Translations under genes and position numbers: made by a program
Notes under the pieces: generated by a model
Seen by the model: the letters and a program-made list of their open reading frames with translations, nothing else
What the model was told of the DNA's origin: nothing
Databases searched by the model: none
Part shown: positions 58,801 through 64,000 of the stretch, one piece after another
How positions within the stretch are numbered: the stretch's first letter is position 1
Layout: each line of letters starts with the position of its first letter
Assembly (NCBI RefSeq): GCF_003268615.1
Contig: NZ_CP029844.1
Coordinates: 124,001 to 188,000, forward strand
Reading direction: 5' to 3'
Origin: Blattabacterium clevelandi
GTDB taxonomy: Bacteria; Bacteroidota; Bacteroidia; Flavobacteriales; Blattabacteriaceae
DNA: 64,000 nt

Positions 58801-60069
58801 GAAATGAAACTTTTTAATCAAAAAAAATCTTCTATTTTAATGATTCATAATATACCTTATGGAGCCACTTTATATGTTAAACATGGTGATAAATTAAAAG
58901 AAGGAGATCAAATATGTAAATGGGATTTATATAATGCAGTTATTGTTTCAGAATATACCGGAATAATATCTTATCAGAATTTAGAACAAGGTTTATCTTT
59001 TCAAGTAGAAATAGATGAACAAACTGGATTTCAAGAAAAAGTTATTACAGAAGTAAGAAATAAAAATTTAATACCAACATTAAAAATTCTTGATAATAAA
59101 AATAAAGAATTGAAAGTTTATAATCTACCGGTAGGTTCTCATTTAATGGTAGAAGATGAAGAAAAAATAGAAGTAGGAAAAATTTTGGTTAAAGTTCCTA
59201 GAAGAACTGCTAAATCTGGTGATATTACAGGAGGATTACCTCGATTATCAGAATTATTCGAAGCCCGTAATCCTTCTAATCCAGCTGTAGTATCAGAAAT
59301 GGATGGAATAGTTAGTCATGGAAAAATAAAAAGAGGAAATAGAGAAATTATTGTTGAATCTAAAACAGGTGATATAAAAAAATACCTTGTGAAACTTTCT
59401 AATCAAATTCTTGTTCAAGAAAATGATTATGTTAAAGCGGGGATGGCTTTATCAGATGGTGCTGTAACACCTAATGATATTTTAAATATAAGAGGTCCTA
59501 GAGCTGTTCAAGAATATTTAATTAGAGAGATACAGGAAGTTTATCGATTACAAGGTGTAAAAATTAATGATAAACATTTTGAAATTATTGTTTTACAAAT
59601 GATGCGAAAGATCGAAGTTATAGATATAGGAGATACTAGATTTTTAGAAGGAAATATTGAGTATAAAGATGATTTTATAGAAGAAAATGATAGAATTTCT
59701 CAAATGAGAGTTATTGAAAATTCAGGAGATTCTGAAAATTTTAAATCTGGAGAGATAATTAGTTATAGAGATTTTAGAAATGAGAATGCAGTTTTAAAAT
59801 ATAAAAAAAAGAAATTGATAAAAACTAGAAATGCTATTCCTGCTACCGGAAGACCTATATTACAAGGAATTACAAGATCTGCTTTACAAACTAAATCTTT
59901 TATATCTGCAGCATCTTTTCAGGAGACTACTAAGGTTTTAAGTGAAGCTGCTATAAGTAGTAAAACTGATTATTTATCTGGATTAAAAGAAAATGTTATT
60001 GTAGGGCATAAAATACCTGCAGGAACTGGGTTAAAAGAATATGAAAATATTTTATCAGAAATTTTATAA
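55834..60069 (+). CDS. rpoC: DNA-directed RNA polymerase subunit beta'
   Basis: Catalytic subunit of RNA polymerase. 1411 residues, starting [20 protein letters not shown]. The N-terminal zinc site [20 protein letters not shown] (near 70), catalytic [16 protein letters not shown] with three Mg-binding Asp (near 470), the bridge-helix region [17 protein letters not shown], the second zinc site ([13 protein letters not shown]) and the C-terminal [21 protein letters not shown] are all present. It ends 1 nt before the stop of the convergent glnS. Confidence 0.98.
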   Translation: MNRKNSRFNKITIRLASPETILKESNGEVLKPETINYRTHKPERDGLFCERIFGPVKDYECACGKYKRIRYKGIVCDRCGVEVTEKKVRRERMGHISLVVPVVHIWCFRTSPNKIGYLLGLPSKKLEMIIYYERYVVIQGGIANRQDGSIFQKGDFLTEEEYLYVLYKLPKGNQLLEDTDLNKFIAKMGAECIGDLLNRLDLDLLSLELRNQANNETSKQRRTEALKRLQVVESFREGKKNGGNVSWMIIHVLSVIPPELRPLVPLDGGRYAASDMTDLYRRVLIRNNRLKRLMEIKAPEVILRNEKRMLQEAVDSLFDNSRKVSAVKSEGNRPLKSLSDSLKGKQGRFRQNLLGKRVDYSARSVIVVGPHLKLHECGLPKDMAAELYKPFIIRKLIERGIVKTVKSSKKIIDKREPMIWDILENVLRGHPVLLNRAPTLHRLGIQAFQPKLIEGKAIQLHPLVCAAFNADFDGDQMAVHLPLSPGAILESQLLMLASQNILNPANGSPITVPSQDMVLGLYYMTKPLSSSKNNKVKKKVFIFYSSEEVEIAYYQNIVKLHTSIKVKVNIRKNDNFLYNQLIETTVGRVLFNQVVPKQVGFINESLTKKSLREIIGKILHLTNVPTTAKFLDDIKELGFYNAFKGGLSFGLGDIIIPEDKNNMVDDAIKQVDNVKMNYNMGLITNNERYNQVIDIWTNTNAMLTEKVMKRMSEDRNGFNPVYMMLDSGARGSKEQIRQLSGMRGLMAKPQKTGSSGGEIIENPILSNFREGLSILEYFISTHGARKGLADTALKTADAGYLTRRLVDAAQDVIIKIEDCKTLRGLEISALKKNEEIVDTLFNRILGRVSLNDIYHPKTNQLLVSSGEMINEKIAYLIEKVGIEFVEVRSPLTCESKMGICSQCYGRNLSTGKIVQKGDAVGVIAAQSIGEPGTQLTLRTFHVGGTAGNIAESSQIRAKYDGIIEFEDLKIVQIKNNSGKELKIVVSRSTEMKLFNQKKSSILMIHNIPYGATLYVKHGDKLKEGDQICKWDLYNAVIVSEYTGIISYQNLEQGLSFQVEIDEQTGFQEKVITEVRNKNLIPTLKILDNKNKELKVYNLPVGSHLMVEDEEKIEVGKILVKVPRRTAKSGDITGGLPRLSELFEARNPSNPAVVSEMDGIVSHGKIKRGNREIIVESKTGDIKKYLVKLSNQILVQENDYVKAGMALSDGAVTPNDILNIRGPRAVQEYLIREIQEVYRLQGVKINDKHFEIIVLQMMRKIEVIDIGDTRFLEGNIEYKDDFIEENDRISQMRVIENSGDSENFKSGEIISYRDFRNENAVLKYKKKKLIKTRNAIPATGRPILQGITRSALQTKSFISAASFQETTKVLSEAAISSKTDYLSGLKENVIVGHKIPAGTGLKEYENILSEIL

Positions 60070-60070
60070 T

Positions 60071-61789
60071 TTAATTTTTTTTATTATTATCATTAATTTT
60101 TTTCCATTGATCTTTAATGGATACTGTTTTATGAAAAATTAATTTTTTATTGTATTTATTCGTTGTAGTTACATAAAAATATCCAATTCTTTGGAATTGA
60201 AAATGATCTCCTTTTTTAGCTTTATGAAGAAATGGTTCTGCATAAGCTATAATTTTATCTATTGATTTTGGATTGATATATTTATTGAAATTTTTATCTG
60301 TTGATTTTAGATTGATATATTTATTGAAATTTTTATCTATTTTTTTTATTAAAAAAAGAGATTTATATATATGTATTTTTATAGGAATAGAATGTTGTAT
60401 AGAAACCCAATGTAAAGTACTTTTTATTTTTCTTTTTGTTTGACTTTTTTTCTCCTTACCAGATTTACTTGTAGGATCGTAAGTACAGTGTACTTCTATT
60501 ATTTCTCCATTAGAATTTTTGATTGTTGAATTTGCTTTAATAATATAAGCATTTTTAAGTCTTACTTCACAACCAATGGAAAGTCTAAAAAATTCTTTTC
60601 TTTTTTTTTCTAAAAAATCATTTTTTTCAATATATAAATATTTAGAAAAAGGAATTTTTCTACTTCCAAATTTTGGATCTTCTGGATTGTTTTTTGCATC
60701 AACCCATTCTATTTTTTTTGAAGAATAATTATCAATAATTAATTTAATTGGATTTAAAACCACCATTACTCTAGTAGAGATTTTATTTAAATGTTCTCTA
60801 ATTTTAAATTTTAAAAGAGATATATCAATAATATTATTTCTTTTGGAAATTCCTATTTTTTGTATAAAATTTTTTATTGCTATAGCTGTATAACCTCTAT
60901 GACGTAATCCAGATATTGTACAAATCCGAGGATCTTTCCAAGATTGTATGATTTTTTTATTTATTAAAAATTGTATTTGTCTTTTACTAGTTATAGAATA
61001 GTTTAAATTTAATCTTGAAAATTCTATTTGTTTAGGTCTTATTTTATTTTTTTCAACGATTTGATCCAAATACCAATTATATAAAGGACGCCTATTTTCA
61101 AATTCTAATGAGCATAAAGAATGTGATATTTGTTCAATATAATCACATAGCCCATGTGTCCAATCATAAGTTGGATAAATACACCATTTATTTTTGGTAC
61201 GATGATGTGTTTTTTTCAAAATTCTATACATAATTGGATCTCGCATATTCATATTTGAGGAACTCATGTCTATTTTTGCTCTTAGTACACATGTTTTTTC
61301 TTCAAAAAATCCTTTTTTCATTTTTTCAAATAAATATAAATTTTCATTTATAGATCTATTTCTATAATTGCTATTTATTCCAGATTCAAAAGGAGTTTTT
61401 CTTTGAATTTGAATAATATTTTTAGGTAGATTATCTACATAAGCTTTATTATTTTTAATAAGTTCTATAGCCCATTCATAAAGTTGTTGAAAATAGTTTG
61501 AAGCATAATATTCCTGATCCCATTTAAACCCTAAAAATTTTATATCTTTTTTGATAGAATCTATAAATTTTATTTTTTCTCCAATAGGATTTGTATCATC
61601 AAATCTCAAATTTACTGGAGCATTATACTTTTTCCCTAATTCAAAATTGAGATAAATAGCTTTAACATGTCCTATATGAAGATATCCATTTGGTTCTGGT
61701 GGGAATCTAAATCTTATTTTTTTAGTAGAAAATCCATTTTTTATATCTTCTTCTATAATTTTTTCAATAAAATGTAATTGTGATTCTAT
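60071..61789 (-). CDS. glnS: Glutaminyl-tRNA synthetase with no canonical start codon
   Basis: Class I synthetase for tRNA-Gln, in the bacterial/eukaryotic GlnRS type. Translated from 61789 it gives IESQLHFIEKIIEEDIKNG, then FPPEPNGYLHIGHVKAI (HIGH) and LRFDDTNP, which is the true GlnRS N-terminus. Between the upstream stop (61802-61804) and the TTG at 61607-61609 there is no ATG, GTG or TTG; ATA at 61787-61789 (where an ATG would fit) or nearby ATA/ATT codons are the only candidates. The TTG itself would remove the HIGH motif. The C-terminal anticodon-binding domain contains a 13-residue tandem duplication. About 573 residues in total. Confidence 0.9.
   Translation of the reverse strand: MESQLHFIEKIIEEDIKNGFSTKKIRFRFPPEPNGYLHIGHVKAIYLNFELGKKYNAPVNLRFDDTNPIGEKIKFIDSIKKDIKFLGFKWDQEYYASNYFQQLYEWAIELIKNNKAYVDNLPKNIIQIQRKTPFESGINSNYRNRSINENLYLFEKMKKGFFEEKTCVLRAKIDMSSSNMNMRDPIMYRILKKTHHRTKNKWCIYPTYDWTHGLCDYIEQISHSLCSLEFENRRPLYNWYLDQIVEKNKIRPKQIEFSRLNLNYSITSKRQIQFLINKKIIQSWKDPRICTISGLRHRGYTAIAIKNFIQKIGISKRNNIIDISLLKFKIREHLNKISTRVMVVLNPIKLIIDNYSSKKIEWVDAKNNPEDPKFGSRKIPFSKYLYIEKNDFLEKKRKEFFRLSIGCEVRLKNAYIIKANSTIKNSNGEIIEVHCTYDPTSKSGKEKKSQTKRKIKSTLHWVSIQHSIPIKIHIYKSLFLIKKIDKNFNKYINLKSTDKNFNKYINPKSIDKIIAYAEPFLHKAKKGDHFQFQRIGYFYVTTTNKYNKKLIFHKTVSIKDQWKKINDNNKKN
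60259..60336 (-). repeat. Two tandem 39-bp units within glnS
   Basis: Units 60259-60297 and 60298-60336 differ at only two or three positions. They encode KNFNKYINPKSID and KNFNKYINLKSTD side by side in the C-terminal beta-barrel part of GlnRS. Frame is kept because 39 is divisible by 3. This looks like a recent slippage duplication. Confidence 0.9.
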
Positions 61790-61873
61790 TATAATAATAA
61801 TTAAATACCCAATAAATTTAATTTTTTTTTTCTAAAAAATCTATTTTTGTTATATAAATAAAATTTTATACTA

Positions 61874-63133
61874 GTGAATTACTCTGAAACTATTAAATGG
61901 ATTTTTAATCGTCTTCCAAGTTATCAAAATATTGGATTAAAATCATATAAACCAGGTTTAAAAAGAATAAAAACTTTTTGTTCTTATTTAGGAAATCCTC
62001 AAAGTTATTTTAAAAGTATTCATGTAGGAGGAACAAATGGAAAAGGATCTACAGTACATATGTTATCTTCGATTTTTCAAGAAGAAAAATATAATATAGG
62101 ATTATTCACTTCACCTCATTTAATAGATTTTAGAGAGAGAATATGCTATAATGGATATTATATAGAAAAAGATTTTATTATAGATTTTATTAAAAAAAAT
62201 AAAAAAATTATTGAAAAAGAAAAAATATCCTTTTTTGAAATGAATACTGCTTTGGCTTTTCAATATTTTAAAGAAAAAAAAGTTTATATAGCTATAATTG
62301 AAGTAGGAATGGGTGGGCGTTTAGATTCTACTAATATAATAGATCCTGAAATATCAGTGATTACTAATATTAGTGAAGATCATACAGAATCTCTTGGAGA
62401 AAATAGATTGAAAATTGCTTTAGAAAAAGCAGGTATTATAAAAAAAAATAAATCAGTTGTAATTGGAAATAAAATATCTAATGATATACGATTTATTTTT
62501 TTAAAAGAATCATTTAAAAAAAATTCTCCTATATATTTTTCAGAAAATATAAAAGACTATCCCAAATATAAAATTCCATTTGAAGCAAAATATCAAAATT
62601 TAAATAAAATTATTGTATTAAAAACTATAGATATTTTAAATAAAAGAAAAAATATCATTATTTCGAATAAATCTATAGAAAATGGATTAAAAAATGTTAT
62701 TAAAAATACTCATTTTAAAGGACGTTGGCAGATATTACAGTATAATCCAAAAATTATTTGTGATATTGCTCATAATGAAGGTGGTTTTATTATGATAAAG
62801 AATCAATTGAAAAAAGAATCATACGAAAATTTACATTTAATATTAGGGTTTGTAAAAGAAAAAAAAGTAGAAAAATTATTAAAATATTTTTCTAATGAAG
62901 ATTTTTATTATTTTTGTCAACCAAATATAGAAAGAAAATTTCCTATTGATAACTTAAAAAAATTGGTAAAAAAAAATTTTAAAAATTATAGAAAAATATA
63001 TTTTTTTTCTTCTGTAAAAAAAGCTTATTCATACGCTAAATTAAAATCAAAAAAAAAAGATTTGATTTTAATAAGTGGAAGTACTTTTATTGTTTCTGAA
63101 GCTCTAATTCTAAATTTTTCCTTAAATTTGTAA
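61874..63133 (+). CDS. folC: Dihydrofolate synthase/folylpolyglutamate synthase
   Basis: Mur-ligase-type enzyme that adds Glu to dihydropteroate or folates. 419 residues from a GTG at 61874 (MNYSETIKWIFNRLPSYQ). The ATP loop is HVGGTNGKGSTVHMLSSI (about 52-69), then FTSPHLIDFRERI, IIEVGMGGRLDSTNII, ITNISEDHTESLG with metal-binding His, and the C-terminal FKGRWQIL and ICDIAHNEGG. The set is complete. It is divergent from glnS and followed after 26 nt by tRNA-Val. Confidence 0.94.
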   Translation: MNYSETIKWIFNRLPSYQNIGLKSYKPGLKRIKTFCSYLGNPQSYFKSIHVGGTNGKGSTVHMLSSIFQEEKYNIGLFTSPHLIDFRERICYNGYYIEKDFIIDFIKKNKKIIEKEKISFFEMNTALAFQYFKEKKVYIAIIEVGMGGRLDSTNIIDPEISVITNISEDHTESLGENRLKIALEKAGIIKKNKSVVIGNKISNDIRFIFLKESFKKNSPIYFSENIKDYPKYKIPFEAKYQNLNKIIVLKTIDILNKRKNIIISNKSIENGLKNVIKNTHFKGRWQILQYNPKIICDIAHNEGGFIMIKNQLKKESYENLHLILGFVKEKKVEKLLKYFSNEDFYYFCQPNIERKFPIDNLKKLVKKNFKNYRKIYFFSSVKKAYSYAKLKSKKKDLILISGSTFIVSEALILNFSLNL

Positions 63134-63159
63134 AAAATAGTATTGTATTATAATATAAA

Positions 63160-63235
63160 GGGCAATTAGCTCAGTTTGGTTTAGAGCATCTGTTTTACAA
63201 GCAGGGGGTCACTGGTTCAAATCCAGTATTGCCCA
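63160..63235 (+). tRNA. tRNA-Val (anticodon TAC)
   Basis: 76 nt. Acceptor GGGCAAT pairs with ATTGCCC; anticodon stem TCTGT/GCAGG (two G-T pairs) encloses TTTACAA with anticodon TAC; the T arm reads ACTGGTTCAAATCCAGT. Discriminator A; no CCA encoded. The antisense strand of its 3' half serves as the end of miaA. Confidence 0.96.
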
Positions 63236-64000
63236 CTTTATTTAAAATAAAAGATAATATTTTATCTTTTTCTTTGGGATTAAACCATGTAATGGAAGTG
63301 TCTTTTCTATACCATGTTAATTGTCTCTTTGCATATTTTCTGGTATTTTTTTTTATTTCTTCTGAAATTTCTGAAATAGAATATTTTTTTTTAGAAAAAA
63401 AACTAAAAATTTCTTTATATCCTATAGTATTTAGACTATTTAGATATCTATAAGGATAATATTTTTTTGCTTCTTCTAATAATCCATTTTGGATCATTTT
63501 TTCTACTCTATTATTTATTCGAAAATAAATTTCATCTCTTGATAAAATTAATCCTATTTTTATAACCGTAAAATTGTTTAAATATTTTTTTTTAAAGAAA
63601 AAAATAGGAGGGTAACCTGTAGATTGAAATATTTCTAAATATCGTATCAAACGTCTTGGATTATTAATATCTAAATAATTAGGTATTTTTCCATATTTTT
63701 GAACTTTTTTTTGTAAAAAAAGGATTCCTTTTTTTTTGAAATTAAAAATTAAATTATTTCTAATATTTAAATCGATATTTGGAATATTAGATAATCCATT
63801 TATTACCGCTTTTTCATATAAACCGGATCCTCCTACCATGATTAAAATAGTATATTTATGAAATAATTTTTTTATTTTTTCACGAGATTCTATCTCAAAA
63901 TATTTTGCATTGTAAATTTGATGAATAGTTAAATGCCCTATAAAATGATGAGGAATTAATTTAAGGTCTTCCATAGTTGGCATAGAAGTACCTATTTTTA
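63195..64000 (-). CDS. miaA: tRNA dimethylallyltransferase, C-terminal part (cut by window end)
   Basis: Adds a dimethylallyl group to A37 of tRNAs reading UNN codons. The start lies beyond the window; the visible 268 codons open with IGTSMPTMEDLKLIPHHFIG, the substrate-binding part after the P-loop and IISADSRQIY region, and include VGGSGLYEKAVINGL, NPRRLIRYLEIFQSTGYPP and TIGYKEIFSF followed by TRKYAKRQLTWYRKD. The end reads ILNKVGNTGFEPVTPCL, which is antisense tRNA-Val sequence: the TAA at 63195-63197 lies in the anticodon loop region, an overlap of 41 nt. Confidence 0.94.
   Translation of the reverse strand, partial: KIGTSMPTMEDLKLIPHHFIGHLTIHQIYNAKYFEIESREKIKKLFHKYTILIMVGGSGLYEKAVINGLSNIPNIDLNIRNNLIFNFKKKGILFLQKKVQKYGKIPNYLDINNPRRLIRYLEIFQSTGYPPIFFFKKKYLNNFTVIKIGLILSRDEIYFRINNRVEKMIQNGLLEEAKKYYPYRYLNSLNTIGYKEIFSFFSKKKYSISEISEEIKKNTRKYAKRQLTWYRKDTSITWFNPKEKDKILSFILNKVGNTGFEPVTPCL

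Noticed and set aside
1-64000. CRISPR arrays, insertion sequences, prophage, toxin-antitoxin or secretion-system clusters
   Set aside because: I saw no direct-repeat array, transposase, integrase, terminal inverted repeats or related gene clusters; every long frame belongs to a housekeeping or envelope function.

Overview
The window looks like a piece of the reduced, strongly AT-rich chromosome of an obligate intracellular Bacteroidota (Flavobacteriales) symbiont, most like Blattabacterium of cockroaches. This assignment comes from gene content and protein style, not from a database search. Supporting points are the Bacteroidota-type proteins (long eukaryote-like IleRS, DUF4290 protein, cation diffusion facilitator with a Cys-rich tail, LolC/E-like permease, long SdhA, MurA with Asp in place of the active-site Cys), homopolymer-rich coding sequence, short intergenic gaps, overlapping convergent genes, and no visible phage, insertion sequence, CRISPR array or toxin-antitoxin pair.

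Layout. 1-19700 holds small mixed-strand groups: the 5' end of leuS, mgtE, rluD and a PASTA protein, ddl, feoAB, rseP, a frameshifted 5-formyl-THF cyclo-ligase, an alpha/beta hydrolase, coaX, HIT-greA, a secreted nuclease, murA-DUF4290-CDF transporter, a UvrD/PcrA helicase and recG. 19775-22283 carries tRNA-Val(GAC), rpsU, aroE, ribD and a ferredoxin. 22284-23040 is the only large gap and holds what looks like gene debris. 23041-27088 (minus strand) has lpdA, a deoxyhypusine-synthase-like gene and rny. 27345-39838 is a long plus-strand run: cysteine desulfurase, sdhCAB, accA, dnaB, a permease, glmM, rplS and guaB, with one small lipoprotein gene on the minus strand. mutS and two tRNAs are on the minus strand, then ileS, a dksA-like gene and lspA on the plus strand. 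47309-60069 is the core expression block: four tRNAs, tuf, tRNA-Trp, secE, nusG, rplKAJL and rpoBC. glnS (minus), folC (plus), tRNA-Val(UAC) and the 3' part of miaA (minus, cut by the window end) close the window.

Together the genes cover translation and transcription machinery, cell-wall precursor synthesis (murA, glmM, ddl), lipoprotein maturation (lspA, permease), respiration (sdhCAB, lpdA), cofactor synthesis (coaX, ribD, folC, aroE), fatty-acid initiation (accA), iron and magnesium uptake, and DNA repair (mutS, uvrD/pcrA, recG).

The unusual signals are those of genome erosion and compact expression rather than a new defence or mobile system. They are a single-base poly-A frameshift in the folate gene, a glnS reading frame with no ATG/GTG/TTG before its HIGH motif, two protein genes (guaB, miaA) whose stop codons lie inside convergent tRNA genes, a perfect 21-bp palindrome next to the lpdA start, a hairpin across the rplJ stop, a low-complexity lipoprotein, a mismatch-rich tRNA-Thr(UGU), and a 13-residue tandem duplication in GlnRS. 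I saw nothing that I would call a new multi-gene system.
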